From an uncultured Bacteroidaceae bacterium (GTDB lineage: Bacteria > Bacteroidota > Bacteroidia > Bacteroidales > Bacteroidaceae), in contig CAJOLR010000009.1 of the NCBI GenBank assembly GCA_905235565.1, positions 1-45,433 on the forward strand: a DNA stretch of 45,433 nt. Reading direction: 5' to 3'. Position 1 is the stretch's first letter. Each line of letters opens with the position of its first letter. The notes under the pieces were generated by a model. The model was not told the origin of the DNA and made no database searches. It saw nothing but the letters and a program-made list of their open reading frames with translations. Positions 1-8,821 of the stretch are shown here, piece by piece. The position numbers were made by a program, and so were the translations under genes.

Positions 1-185
1 CCTTTCTGTCAATGAGATTCCATCGCATTATTGGCAATATCGGAGTGATTTTAACATTTTCAGCACTTTTCAGCACGTTTTTTTTCTTACTAAACAAATT
101 ATTGATTATCTATGCGGTAGTTTTATTCGATAAGACGAAAACAAAACCAACAGAGAACATTTTATTAACATAAAGAATTATCACT
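1..185. other. Intergenic region before first gene
   Basis: I see no convincing gene. It is AT-rich and holds a tandem 10-base direct repeat (TTTTCAGCAC at 57-66 and 67-76). No exact TAnnTTTG promoter box is visible; the nearest is TAGTTTTA at 118-125. The promoter of the next gene probably lies here. Confidence 0.35.
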
Positions 186-2033
186 ATGAGCAGAAAACAG
201 ATTTTGAGCATATTTCTCTTTATATTTTGCTCAACAAATGTAATGGCACAAGCGGATTTCTATTACTATAACGGTAATAAGATTCCTATCACTCTTAATG
301 AGAATAAGGTTTGTATCAGCATACCTAAAGAATGTGATAACATAAGCCAGAAGATACAAAGAAAAGCCAATATACTGTCTACAGTTGCAGATGGGGCTTT
401 TGATATCTTTGTTATTGCTAAGTCGGATTATGAGATTTTGAAGGCACAGGATTCATGGCAGGAAGACTCAAAGTCTGTAATTATAACTCCTAGTTATTTT
501 TTAAATGAAAACACAGAAGCCGTAGTTACTCCATATCTGAACGTCGAATTAAAAAAAGAACAGGACTTAGACATGCTTAATTCATTTGTCCTGGACAATA
601 ATCTCAAGATCAAGGGTCATACTCCTAATTTGCCTTTATGGTATATTCTTTCTGTTACTCCAGAAAGTGAAAAGAATCCGTTGGAATATGCAAATCTATT
701 GTTTGAAAGCGGAAATTATGTTGCTTCAGTACCAGATTTTGTTACTTTTCAGAGTTGGATTTCAGTCAACGGTCCTGTTGGGAAAGTAGAACTGGGTACT
801 GTGTCGGACCAACTGATTGTCAAGAAAAAAGCTTCAGTATCTAAAGATAGGATTGCAGTCGCCATTTCAAACTCTATTCCGCAAGCGCAGATTAGTTGGA
901 TAACGGACGATGTATGTTCTGTTATTGCGGACAACCAGTCAATTGAGGATGGCCGCAATACTGTAATGTCAAATGATGATATCGTAAGCGTAAGATATGC
1001 TTATATAAGGAGGACCTATGCAGATCTGATGTCATTATATCCGGTTGAGAAGGTTGCATTGTACGGGTTTGATGATGAGATAAGCGTTGTCATAGATGAA
1101 AATAAGGTAAGTGAAGCGGAGCAACTGATAACATCATTGGGTTTTGAAACCAAGCAAGCCGATGTGAATAATGTCTTGCAGCGCTTTATCTATGTTTCTA
1201 AAGAATCTGATATAGTGGCAATTGCCAACTGGCTTTATGAGAGCGGTTGTTTCAAGGTGGCACGTCCGTCATCATACATTGTTTTAAAGGATATGGGTAC
1301 GGTATCATTTGATAAGTCAACCCTTCCGTTCTATCATGGCTCAGACGGCAATAAGGTATATCTCTATAAGACACCAGGCAGGTTTACGGTAAAAAAAGGT
1401 AATGATACAGACAAGAGTGTAATTGAAACGATAATCGACGGATATTTGAGTCAACCGTCATATCGCTGGATTACAGACAATCTGTGTATTGTTGAAACAG
1501 AAGACCAGCTTGTGGATGCTGCCATTGCCAATATCAGGAACGAGGCATCGGTTATTAGTGCTAACCGCAATTATTTGATACCAGCAGAATATGAGCGCAC
1601 CCTTAAGGAAGGTACAGATTACCCTGCAGATTATTGTTTTGATGAAAGGATAATACTCAAACTGAAAAGCGGAGTATCAGAATCTGTAAAGGATAGTTTG
1701 CGTAATGCCCGTTCTCTGACTGTAGTCAATGAGAACAGCGCTTATTACACTTGGGCCGCAGGTAAGACGGATGATATTCTGGCTCATTGCGCCGGATTAT
1801 ATGATAGTGGTTTGGTAGAATGGGCAGAGCCCAATTGGGTAACAGGCTTCAAGATTATCTGGCATGGTCAGACTGATACAACTACCGGTATAGATCAGCA
1901 CATAACAGTGCAGGAGACAGGGATAAGCTACTATGATTTGACTGGCAGGAAGATGGAAAGCCCTAAGGGATTCACCATAGTCGTTACCAACTATTCTGAT
2001 GGAAGTACAAAGGTTAAGAAAGTATTGTATTAA
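186..2033 (+). CDS. Secreted triple-repeat protein resembling subtilase prodomains
   Basis: A 615-residue exported protein of unknown function. Residues 1-21 form a signal peptide ending VMAQ-A. The mature part seems to hold three units of about 180-190 residues. Repeat landmarks are FYYYNGNKIP (25-34) against FYHGSDGNKV (382-391), WITDDVCSV (238-246) against WITDNLCIV (428-436), and LLFESGNYVASVPDFV (171-186), WLYESGCFKVARPSSY (349-364) and GLYDSGLVEWAEPNWV (537-552). The last pattern resembles the end of propeptides on S8 subtilisin-type proteases, but no protease domain or Ser-His-Asp triad follows. The C-terminus (YYDLTGRKMESPKGF, then KVKKVLY) resembles Bacteroidetes sorting or anchoring tails. 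Function as an inhibitor, adhesin or decoy would be guesswork. A strong terminator follows, so it appears monocistronic. Confidence 0.8.
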   Translation: MSRKQILSIFLFIFCSTNVMAQADFYYYNGNKIPITLNENKVCISIPKECDNISQKIQRKANILSTVADGAFDIFVIAKSDYEILKAQDSWQEDSKSVIITPSYFLNENTEAVVTPYLNVELKKEQDLDMLNSFVLDNNLKIKGHTPNLPLWYILSVTPESEKNPLEYANLLFESGNYVASVPDFVTFQSWISVNGPVGKVELGTVSDQLIVKKKASVSKDRIAVAISNSIPQAQISWITDDVCSVIADNQSIEDGRNTVMSNDDIVSVRYAYIRRTYADLMSLYPVEKVALYGFDDEISVVIDENKVSEAEQLITSLGFETKQADVNNVLQRFIYVSKESDIVAIANWLYESGCFKVARPSSYIVLKDMGTVSFDKSTLPFYHGSDGNKVYLYKTPGRFTVKKGNDTDKSVIETIIDGYLSQPSYRWITDNLCIVETEDQLVDAAIANIRNEASVISANRNYLIPAEYERTLKEGTDYPADYCFDERIILKLKSGVSESVKDSLRNARSLTVVNENSAYYTWAAGKTDDILAHCAGLYDSGLVEWAEPNWVTGFKIIWHGQTDTTTGIDQHITVQETGISYYDLTGRKMESPKGFTIVVTNYSDGSTKVKKVLY

Positions 2034-2050
2034 CGCAGGTAAATAATAAA

Positions 2051-2086
2051 AAAGCGGGCTGACCTTCTCGGGCAGCCCGCTTTTTT
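2051..2086. terminator. Bidirectional rho-independent terminator
   Basis: The inverted repeat AGCGGGCTG (2053-2061) / CAGCCCGCT (2073-2081) is flanked by A and T runs, so it can stop transcription from both the repeat-protein gene and the convergent sugar-catabolism operon. Confidence 0.9.
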
Positions 2087-2097
2087 ATTGATGGAAC

Positions 2098-3117
2098 TTA
2101 AGTAAAATCGACAAGGATTCTGAATACGCGGCTGGGAGCTTCCACCCATTTCTGCATGGCATGGAGCGCGTTCTCAGGTTTTACTACGGCCGATATAAGC
2201 TCATCCTTGGGGCAGGTGCCGCGCTGCAGGTAGCGTATTACCGCTTCAAAGTCAGCGGGCATGGCGTTACGTGATCCGTGAATGTTGATCTCTTTCTTGA
2301 CAAACAGTGCGGTTTGGAACGTTACATCATTCTTGGAATAACCTATGCAGACTACGCGGCCGCTGAATGCAACCTCAGCAATTGCTGCCTGATATGTGGG
2401 CACACTGCCTACGGCTTCTATCACTACGGTCGGGCCTAATCCTTCGGTGTAACCGGTGATTTTTGCATGGAGGTCCTGCTCTTTGGAGTTGATGGTATGG
2501 GTGGCTCCAAGACGCCTGGCCAGAGCAAGCTTGTCATTATCCAGATCGACGGCAATCACCGTAGCGCCCCGTAAGGAGGCTCGAACTATGGCACCTACGC
2601 CAATCATGCCGCAACCGAATACCAGAACGGTATCTGAGTCTGTAACCTGGGCTCTGGAAACAGCGTGGAATCCTACACTCATGGGCTCAATCAGTGCACA
2701 GTCACGCAGTGCTATTCCGGGAGCGGGAATTATCTTGGCCCAAGGCAGCACCATGTAGTCACGCATGGCACCGTCACGCTGTACGCCCAGTGTCTCATTA
2801 AACTCACATGCATTGGGATGGCCCGCACGGCAGGCTGCACAGTGACCGCAGTTGGTATAGGGATTGACCGTTACTGTCATGCCCGGTTTAAGGAATTCAG
2901 GTACATCCGGGCCTACGCTGTCTATTGTGGCTCCGATCTCGTGGCCGGGAATAACGGCCTCTTTTGCCATCAGGTTACGGCCCAGAAATGTATTCAGGTC
3001 CGATCCGCAAAAGCCTACATATCCTATTTTAAGAAGCACCTGTCCGGCACCGGCCTGTGGCTTCTGTACCTCCTCAACTATCATCTCTCCCTGTGCGGGG
3101 ATTCTAATCTGTCTCAT
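2098..3117 (-). CDS. Zinc-dependent MDR alcohol/polyol dehydrogenase
   Basis: A 339-residue medium-chain dehydrogenase. The catalytic zinc ligands are C37 (FCGSD) and H59-E60 (PGHE); the structural zinc is held by C90, C93, C96 and C104. A Rossmann motif (VFGCGMIGVGA) starts near residue 167. It is the last gene of a four-gene minus-strand operon, 4 bases after the permease. Given an aldose dehydrogenase, a lactonase and a fucose-type permease upstream, it may oxidise a sugar-acid intermediate such as 2-keto-3-deoxy-L-fuconate. L-gulonate/galactonate-type 5-dehydrogenases look alike, so the exact substrate is open. The fold assignment is firm; the substrate is inferred from context. Confidence 0.85.
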   Translation of the reverse strand: MRQIRIPAQGEMIVEEVQKPQAGAGQVLLKIGYVGFCGSDLNTFLGRNLMAKEAVIPGHEIGATIDSVGPDVPEFLKPGMTVTVNPYTNCGHCAACRAGHPNACEFNETLGVQRDGAMRDYMVLPWAKIIPAPGIALRDCALIEPMSVGFHAVSRAQVTDSDTVLVFGCGMIGVGAIVRASLRGATVIAVDLDNDKLALARRLGATHTINSKEQDLHAKITGYTEGLGPTVVIEAVGSVPTYQAAIAEVAFSGRVVCIGYSKNDVTFQTALFVKKEINIHGSRNAMPADFEAVIRYLQRGTCPKDELISAVVKPENALHAMQKWVEAPSRVFRILVDFT

Positions 3118-3121
3118 TATC

Positions 3122-4348
3122 TTAATCTTTTACAACGTGTCCCTTCCATCCGTACCATGCGCACACTGCAAAGCAGATAAGCGGAATGATATATGCCAAC
3201 TCATGGTTTGATGTGAGCGATACCTGGAACTTGGCTGTGAGCAGCGGCAGTATGGAGTTACCCACAATGGCCATCACCAGGAATGCCGATCCACTCTTGG
3301 TCTCACCCTTAAGGTCTGTCAGTGCCAGTGAGAACTGGGTGGGGTACATGATTGACATGAAGAATGATATGCCCATCATGGCGTAGATGGCGGTCATACC
3401 CTCTGACAGGCAGATGACTGCGCACAGAACCACATTGGCCAGTCCGTATACCACAAGCATGTTCTTGGGCTGGAACTTACCCATGAGCCATGCACCTATC
3501 CAGCGACCCAGCAGGAATGCCAGCATGTAGAAACCGAACAGCGTGGTGGCCTGGTCATGATTAAGTCCTGCGTACTTGACGCAATAGACTATGAACAGGC
3601 TGTTAACTGCGGTCTGACCGCCGTTGTAGAAGAACTGTGCAATGACACCGTTGCGCAGATGACGGCGCTTAAGTACACTGAAAGAGATCAGTTTGCCATT
3701 GTTTGAGGTGTCTTCATCCTCGGCCTGGATACGCGGCAGTTTGGTGAAGGCCATCACTACTGCAATCAGGATAAGTACTATGCCGAAAATGGTATATGTC
3801 AGTTTGAAGTTGTGTATCTCTGCGTCGGGCAGGGCATTGGTGGACGCATCATCAATTAGGATAAGCTTGCTCAGGAACATGGCGGCTATGAATGCGCCCA
3901 GTCCGTTGAATGCCTGTGCCAGATTGAGTCTGCGAGGTGCGGTGGCGGGATCACCCAGTTCAGTTACATACGGGTTGGCGGCTGTCTCCAGGAAGCACAT
4001 GCCTATGGCTACGATGAAGAATGCACACAGGTAGAGCGGGAAGCTGTGCAGTGATGTAACCGGCAGAAACAGCAGTCCGCCTGCGGCTGAGATAAGGAGT
4101 CCCATTACGATACCGGCCTTGTAGCTGAAACGCTTCATGAACATGGCTATGGGGATGGGGAACAGGAAATAGGCGAACCAGTATGATGTCTCAACGAACT
4201 CGGCACTGGCCTGATCGATGTTGAAGAGTGACATCATCTTGTTGACTACGGGCGAAAGCAGGTTGTTGCTGATTGCCCAGAGAAAGAAAAGGCTGAATAC
4301 CATGGCCAATGCCACGGTGTTCTTTGTTGATTTAGGGTTATTGCTCAT
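3122..4348 (-). CDS. fucP: FucP-family sugar:H+ symporter (MFS)
   Basis: A 408-residue major facilitator protein with about 12 hydrophobic segments. It has FucP-family hallmarks: FSLFFLWAISNNLL in TM1 and the conserved FLETAANPYVTELGD stretch near residues 119-133, followed by RRLNLAQAFNGLG. It should sit in the inner membrane and import L-fucose or a related 6-deoxy or neutral sugar with protons. Its start codon overlaps the stop of the lactonase gene by four bases (ATGA type), implying translational coupling. The family call is strong; the fucose specificity is inferred from family and operon partners. Confidence 0.85.
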   Translation of the reverse strand: MSNNPKSTKNTVALAMVFSLFFLWAISNNLLSPVVNKMMSLFNIDQASAEFVETSYWFAYFLFPIPIAMFMKRFSYKAGIVMGLLISAAGGLLFLPVTSLHSFPLYLCAFFIVAIGMCFLETAANPYVTELGDPATAPRRLNLAQAFNGLGAFIAAMFLSKLILIDDASTNALPDAEIHNFKLTYTIFGIVLILIAVVMAFTKLPRIQAEDEDTSNNGKLISFSVLKRRHLRNGVIAQFFYNGGQTAVNSLFIVYCVKYAGLNHDQATTLFGFYMLAFLLGRWIGAWLMGKFQPKNMLVVYGLANVVLCAVICLSEGMTAIYAMMGISFFMSIMYPTQFSLALTDLKGETKSGSAFLVMAIVGNSILPLLTAKFQVSLTSNHELAYIIPLICFAVCAWYGWKGHVVKD

Positions 4349-5265
4349 TCTGACATGTTTTTAATATAGGGTAAATCTATTTCTGTTTTTATTCCGTAGA
4401 ATCCGGCGGCGTTGAGTCCCAGGAACAACTCCTTGGATTCTTCGGTGATATCAGGGCTTTTCAATATGAAATCATAAGACATACGGTAGGTTATGGCGGT
4501 TATTGTGCGCGGATAGTCCGATCCCCACATCAGCTTTTCCATACCTACCTCATCGGCAGCCTGGAGTATTGCTTTGACTGCACCTTTGAACGGGTAGAAT
4601 TCACTGTTGAAAAGCCAGGTTATCCCACCTGATTCTATCATCACGTTCTTGTGGCGTGCCAGACGTATCTGCTCCATCCATCCAGGAACGGTCACCATTC
4701 CGAAATGTCCCACAGCTATCTTAAGGTCCGGGCACTCCTGTATGACCTCTTCCATTTCCGGCACCTGGACATCTCCGTCCTCCAGAGTGACTGAAAGGAA
4801 TACCCCTTTCTGCTCCATCAGACGGAACATTTCCATCATCTCCGGACACGTCAGGCTTATGCGGCCATCGGGGGTCTGCAGGCGGTGACCAGGTATGGCT
4901 ATGCCTTTGAATCCCTGCTCAATGAGGTGACGTACCTGCTCCAGATAGCCGGGCTTGCGGTAATCGGCCATTCCGCATACCACGAAACGGTCCGGATAGC
5001 GTTTCTGAACGTCTGCCAGATAGTCATTCTGCAGGCCGTCAATGAATTCCTGAACCACCACAGCTGCGGTAACCTGAGCATAGTCCATGTTGGACAGGAA
5101 AATCTCGGCGGTGTTACGGCCATCTATCATAAAAGGTGGAACCATCTGGCGTACCTCTCCCATAAACAGGGAACGGCCGTTCTCCAGTGTGCGGATGGGC
5201 ATGCCGTTGACTACGGTGTCCTGACGCAGCCACAGGTGTGAGTGGGTGTCAATGATCTTCATCAT
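4345..5265 (-). CDS. Amidohydrolase, probable L-fuconolactonase
   Basis: An amidohydrolase-2 family TIM barrel of about 306 residues. The N-terminal IIDTHSHLWL holds the HxH metal-binding pair, and a late MWGSDYPR motif carries the conserved Asp. Members of this uronolactonase/fuconolactonase branch hydrolyse aldonolactones. Next to an aldose 1-dehydrogenase, the expected job is opening L-fucono-1,5-lactone or the equivalent lactone. I chose the Met at 5265 because it makes an ATGA overlap with the stop of the upstream aldo/keto reductase; Mets at 5274 and 5262 are alternatives. No signal peptide is present, so it is cytoplasmic. Confidence 0.85.
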   Translation of the reverse strand: MMKIIDTHSHLWLRQDTVVNGMPIRTLENGRSLFMGEVRQMVPPFMIDGRNTAEIFLSNMDYAQVTAAVVVQEFIDGLQNDYLADVQKRYPDRFVVCGMADYRKPGYLEQVRHLIEQGFKGIAIPGHRLQTPDGRISLTCPEMMEMFRLMEQKGVFLSVTLEDGDVQVPEMEEVIQECPDLKIAVGHFGMVTVPGWMEQIRLARHKNVMIESGGITWLFNSEFYPFKGAVKAILQAADEVGMEKLMWGSDYPRTITAITYRMSYDFILKSPDITEESKELFLGLNAAGFYGIKTEIDLPYIKNMSE

Positions 5266-6215
5266 GAGTTGCACCAGGTTACTCTCTGCTGGTCGCCGAT
5301 TATTTCACGTACCTCAAATACCAGATCCCAATCAAGAGGCTCCTGCACCACCTTGATGTTTTTAAGGACATTGTCCGGATTGGCCGAGCTGAACAGGTTG
5401 GTGGCTATGCGCGGGTTGCTGTATGAATACTGTACAGCCAGTTTCTCAATTGATGTGCCGCGCGATTTGCAGTGCTGTGCGGCTTTGGCGCAAGCATCGA
5501 CCAGTGGTTTGGGTGCGGGATGCCAGTCTGGTACACCGCGTTCTGAGAGCAGACCCATAGCCAGCGGAGAGGCGTTGATGACGCCGATGCCTTTCTGTTC
5601 AAAGTAGCCAAGATAATCATTCAGCTTGTCATCATTCAGGCAGAAGTGACAGAAGTTGAGTATGCTCTCTACAGTCCCTTCCGGGGCGTGGTCAACCACC
5701 CATTTAAGGTTTTCAAGCTGCAGGTCTGTAATACCCACATGGCTGACTATGCCTTTTTCACGCAGCTCAACAAGAGCGGGAAGGGTCTCATCAACCACCT
5801 TCTGCAGTCCGCCGGGCAGTGCAGCCTGGAACTCGATGTCATGGACATTGATAAGGTCTATATGGTCAATGTTAAGGCGCTCCATGCTCTCATACACACT
5901 CTCTGTAGCACGTTTGGCGCTGTAATCCCAGGTGTTGACACCATCTTTTCCGTAGCGGCCTACCTTGGTCGAAAGGTAATACTTATGGCGCGGGATATCC
6001 TTGAGGGCCTTGCCGAGAACGGTCTCCGCCTTGTAATGACCGTAATAGGGAGATACATCGATAAAGTTCAGGCCGTTGTCTACTGCAGTGAAAACAGCCT
6101 CGATAGCTCTCTTTTCATTGATCTCATGGAAAACTCCGCCAAGCGAAGATGCACCGAAGGCCAGTCTGGAAACCTTCATTCCCGTCTTTCCAATCTCATT
6201 ATACTTCATACTCAT
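5262..6215 (-). CDS. Aldo/keto reductase, probable L-fucose (aldose) 1-dehydrogenase
   Basis: An AKR-fold protein of about 318 residues. The tetrad is visible as Asp in NFIDVSPYYG with its Tyr, Lys in LSTKVGRYG, and His in LINVHDIEF. The YNEIGKTGMKVSRLAFG opening and the VHD-I-E-F motif match D-threo-aldose/L-fucose dehydrogenase relatives, which oxidise the pyranose to the 1,5-lactone. The product would feed the lactonase immediately downstream. Translation probably starts at 6215 or 6209; an in-frame Met at 6260 would run through a repeat-like sequence and overlap ispH. No regulator gene lies beside the operon. Confidence 0.82.
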   Translation of the reverse strand: MSMKYNEIGKTGMKVSRLAFGASSLGGVFHEINEKRAIEAVFTAVDNGLNFIDVSPYYGHYKAETVLGKALKDIPRHKYYLSTKVGRYGKDGVNTWDYSAKRATESVYESMERLNIDHIDLINVHDIEFQAALPGGLQKVVDETLPALVELREKGIVSHVGITDLQLENLKWVVDHAPEGTVESILNFCHFCLNDDKLNDYLGYFEQKGIGVINASPLAMGLLSERGVPDWHPAPKPLVDACAKAAQHCKSRGTSIEKLAVQYSYSNPRIATNLFSSANPDNVLKNIKVVQEPLDWDLVFEVREIIGDQQRVTWCNS

Positions 6216-6237
6216 AAGTTTATATTTAAGGTTAGTA

Positions 6238-6283
6238 AATTCTCCATTCTCCATTGTCAATTCTCAATTATCCATTCCCTACA
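6238..6283 (-). repeat. AT-rich GAGAATT/GGAGAATGG tandem-like repeat
   Basis: The minus strand here reads as near-repeats of AATGGAGAAT, AATTGAGAATTG and GACAATGG. It encodes the last residues and stop of ispH (EWIIEN) and continues into the spacer before the aldo/keto reductase. Similar motifs are, from memory, scattered between genes in Bacteroidales; a genome-wide count would be needed to confirm it is a dispersed element here. Confidence 0.5.
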
Positions 6284-7114
6284 CTCCTCCATAAGCCATT
6301 TGGGAGTTGAGGTGGCTCCGCAAATCCCTACGGATTCAGCCTTGTCCAGAACCTTAAGGTCAATGTCTTCCTTGCCCTCTATCATGAATGATCTGGGGTT
6401 GACGTTCAGACATTCCCTGAAAAGGACCTTGCCGTTTGAGCTCTTCCGTCCCGATACAAACAGGATCACGTCATGCCTGCGGGCAAATTCACGGATGTTC
6501 TCACCCCGGTGTGATACCTGTCCGCATACGGAATTGTTGTGCCTGAAAGTCCGTCCTTCGGGGACACACTCCGCTATTTTTTCAATGAGCTGTTTGTAAC
6601 TGGAGGCCGACTTTGTGGTCTGTGAATAAAGGAATATATCCTTGTTGAAATCAATCCGGTCTATTTCGTCGGCCGATTCTATTACCGTGGCCGTTCCGTC
6701 TGTCTGACCCACAAGGCCCAGGACCTCGGCATGACCTTTCTGGCCGAAGATTATTATCTGCTGGGTGGCCGGGTCAAGCTGGCGGTATTGCTTGTGGATG
6801 CGCTGCTGTAGTTTAAGTACCACAGGGCAGGTGGCATCGATCAGGGTTATGCCGTTCTTTCTGGCCGTATTGTAAGTTGACGGTGGCTCGCCATGCGCCC
6901 TGAGCAGTACCCTGACATCCTTGAGTTCGGCAAACTGCTCATGGTTTATGGTCTTGAGACCAAGGCTCTGAAGCCTGTCGCATTCCATTCCGTTGTGCAC
7001 AATATCACCAAGGCAATAGAGCTGCTGGTCACAGCTCAGTTCCTCCTCGGCCTTGCCGATAGCCGAAAGAACACCGAAACAGAATCCGGATTCAGGGTCA
7101 ATCTCAACTTTCAT
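6257..7114 (-). CDS. ispH: 4-hydroxy-3-methylbut-2-enyl diphosphate reductase
   Basis: A 285-residue IspH (LytB), the last enzyme of the MEP isoprenoid pathway, producing IPP and DMAPP with a 4Fe-4S cluster. The three cluster cysteines are C12 (GFCFGV), C96 (DATCPVV) and C197 (NSVCGQV). Other family motifs are RAHGEPPS, the SQTTKS stretch and the GATSTPKWLMEE end. It lies 6 bases after cmk in the porQ-cmk-ispH order known from Bacteroidales such as Porphyromonas. Its final six codons lie in the AT-rich repeat described separately, so its C-terminus may be recently altered. Confidence 0.96.
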   Translation of the reverse strand: MKVEIDPESGFCFGVLSAIGKAEEELSCDQQLYCLGDIVHNGMECDRLQSLGLKTINHEQFAELKDVRVLLRAHGEPPSTYNTARKNGITLIDATCPVVLKLQQRIHKQYRQLDPATQQIIIFGQKGHAEVLGLVGQTDGTATVIESADEIDRIDFNKDIFLYSQTTKSASSYKQLIEKIAECVPEGRTFRHNNSVCGQVSHRGENIREFARRHDVILFVSGRKSSNGKVLFRECLNVNPRSFMIEGKEDIDLKVLDKAESVGICGATSTPKWLMEECREWIIEN

Positions 7115-7120
7115 GATCTG

Positions 7121-7804
7121 TCATTCTGTTTTTTTTGCCAGAAATTGGTCCATCAGCCATTTGTCCTGCTCATCAATAGTCATGTGACTGTTGTCAAGCA
7201 CTATGGCGTCATCGGCCTTACGCAGTGGCGATACGGCGCGGTGGGAATCTATATAATCACGTTCCCTTACGTTCTTGAGCACGTCTTCAAAAACGGGATT
7301 CTCTCCTTTCGCCTTGAGTTCATCAAAACGGCGCTGTGCGCGGATCTCATCGCTGGCAGTGACAAAAATCTTGAGCTCAGCGTTTGGAAACACGGTTGTG
7401 CCTATGTCACGTCCGTCCATTATTACGGCCCCATTGCGACCCATCTCCCGCTGTAGGCTGACCATGGCCTCCCTTACAAACCCTATGGCCGATATGGGGC
7501 TTACATTGCCGGACACCTCCATGCCGCGGATCTGGCGTTCCACGTTCTCTCCGTTCAGTATGGTGTATTGCATGCCGTTCTCATGGCCGAACGTAATCTT
7601 TATCTGCGGCATCTCACGGCGGAGTGACTCCTCATCAATGCCGTTTTCACCGATGAATCCGCGGCGCATGGCATATAGAGTTACGGCGCGGTACATGGCA
7701 CCGGTGTCAATGTACGTGTAACCTATAGCTTTTGCAAGCGCCTTGGCCATCGTGCTCTTTCCGCATGACGAATGGCCGTCCATTGCGATGATTATCATTT
7801 TCAT
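7121..7804 (-). CDS. cmk: (d)CMP kinase
   Basis: Cytidylate kinase phosphorylates CMP and dCMP to their diphosphates. The P-loop is GHSSCGKST near the N-terminus, followed by the nucleotide-binding [11 protein letters not shown] and [13 protein letters not shown] motifs; [13 protein letters not shown] belongs to the lid region. At about 227 residues it is normal length. I chose the Met at 7804 because its ATG overlaps the TGA of porQ, giving coupled translation; an in-frame Met at 7825 lies inside porQ and adds non-family residues. It is the middle gene of porQ-cmk-ispH. Confidence 0.95.
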   Translation of the reverse strand: MKMIIIAMDGHSSCGKSTMAKALAKAIGYTYIDTGAMYRAVTLYAMRRGFIGENGIDEESLRREMPQIKITFGHENGMQYTILNGENVERQIRGMEVSGNVSPISAIGFVREAMVSLQREMGRNGAVIMDGRDIGTTVFPNAELKIFVTASDEIRAQRRFDELKAKGENPVFEDVLKNVRERDYIDSHRAVSPLRKADDAIVLDNSHMTIDEQDKWLMDQFLAKKTE

Positions 7805-8787
7805 ATGTTGAATCCGAAATTGCAAATCAATGATGATTCCGACACCTGGTACTTGCCGTAGGAGATGTCAAACAGGACACGCTTAAGGCGAAGACCGGTA
7901 CCGATGGTCATACCGGTAAGCCCCTTGCTGCCGTTTCCGCCCAGTTCAATGCGGTTACGCATGTTAAGGCCGGCGGCAATATAGAAATTGTCCGTGGGCA
8001 AGATGTCTATGCCAAATGACAGATGGCGCTTTAGAATCTGTCCGAATCCGTTGTTCTCATCATCCTGGAAATAGAAGTCCGAAGCGTCCCATCGGGTCAG
8101 GTTATCCATGGAAAGCGTGAATCTTAAGGGGGCGTGAGCGGGTTTCCAGGTTGCGCCCGCACAGATGTCAAAAGGCATCTTCTGGAATGTGTTCTCAAAA
8201 GCTTTGATCTGCCCTCCCAGATTGGTTGCGGCCAGTCCCACCGAAAAGCCTTCTTCCGGCACCACATATAAAAGTCCCAGATCAACGCCTATCGCGACGG
8301 ATGTCTTTGATGAATATCTGGAGCAGATCAGGTTACCGCTGACTCCGCCGCTGAGATTATCGGTGAGCATGTAAGAGTACGATACGCCAACCGCCATGTC
8401 TTTGGATTGGAATGTTCCGGTCCGGGTTCCGTCGGCCTGAGTTTCGGGCATCTTCCCGTAGTTTACGTACCGTGCATTGAATGCGTATCTTGAACGTTCG
8501 TCAAACAGATTGCAATACTGAGCTCCGGCTATCGTGGTGCCTGAGAACCATGTCATGGCATTCAGGGCCAGAAGGCTCTTGTCAACAGCATTGAGCAGTG
8601 CCGGATTCTGTATGAAAAGTGCCGGGTCCGGATCGGCCGTTGAAACGGCATGTCCACCCAGCGACGAACTGTGTGCTGAGACCGGCAGCTTGAGGAATTC
8701 AAATGAGCTCTCCAGGCTTTGTGCCCTGAGATTTCCCGTCCCTGTCAGGATAACTATGGCTGCGATTGTTTGAAGGATTTTCTTCAT
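7801..8787 (-). CDS. porQ: Type IX secretion system protein PorQ
   Basis: A PorQ-like outer-membrane beta-barrel protein of about 328 residues. A signal peptide ([17 protein letters not shown], ending at LRAQ) is followed by the family opening [19 protein letters not shown] and the [11 protein letters not shown] motif, then alternating beta-strand sequence ending in Phe-Asn-Ile. In Porphyromonas gingivalis PorQ works with PorU, PorV and PorZ in attaching T9SS cargo at the cell surface. Two proteins in this window have T9SS-like tails, consistent with a working system. The start at 8787 gives a clean signal peptide and sits just after a promoter box. Confidence 0.9.
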   Translation of the reverse strand: MKKILQTIAAIVILTGTGNLRAQSLESSFEFLKLPVSAHSSSLGGHAVSTADPDPALFIQNPALLNAVDKSLLALNAMTWFSGTTIAGAQYCNLFDERSRYAFNARYVNYGKMPETQADGTRTGTFQSKDMAVGVSYSYMLTDNLSGGVSGNLICSRYSSKTSVAIGVDLGLLYVVPEEGFSVGLAATNLGGQIKAFENTFQKMPFDICAGATWKPAHAPLRFTLSMDNLTRWDASDFYFQDDENNGFGQILKRHLSFGIDILPTDNFYIAAGLNMRNRIELGGNGSKGLTGMTIGTGLRLKRVLFDISYGKYQVSESSLICNFGFNI

Positions 8788-8793
8788 CGGGAA

Positions 8794-8821
8794 CAAATGT
8801 ACAAAAAACGAGTGTAACAAA
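8794..8821 (-). promoter_or_regulatory. porQ promoter
   Basis: On the minus strand TACATTTG (8801-8794) matches the Bacteroidetes -7 consensus TAnnTTTG, with TTTG (8821-8818) upstream at a short 16-base spacing. Transcription would begin within a few bases of the porQ ATG at 8787. Confidence 0.55.

Noticed and set aside
57-76. Tandem 10-base repeat TTTTCAGCAC x2
   Set aside because: Only two units in AT-rich spacer; no link to a promoter box or gene, so likely chance or slippage.
5646-6599. 317-codon plus-strand open frame opposite the aldo/keto reductase and ispH
   Set aside because: It is antisense to two well-supported enzyme genes and shows no domain or start context.
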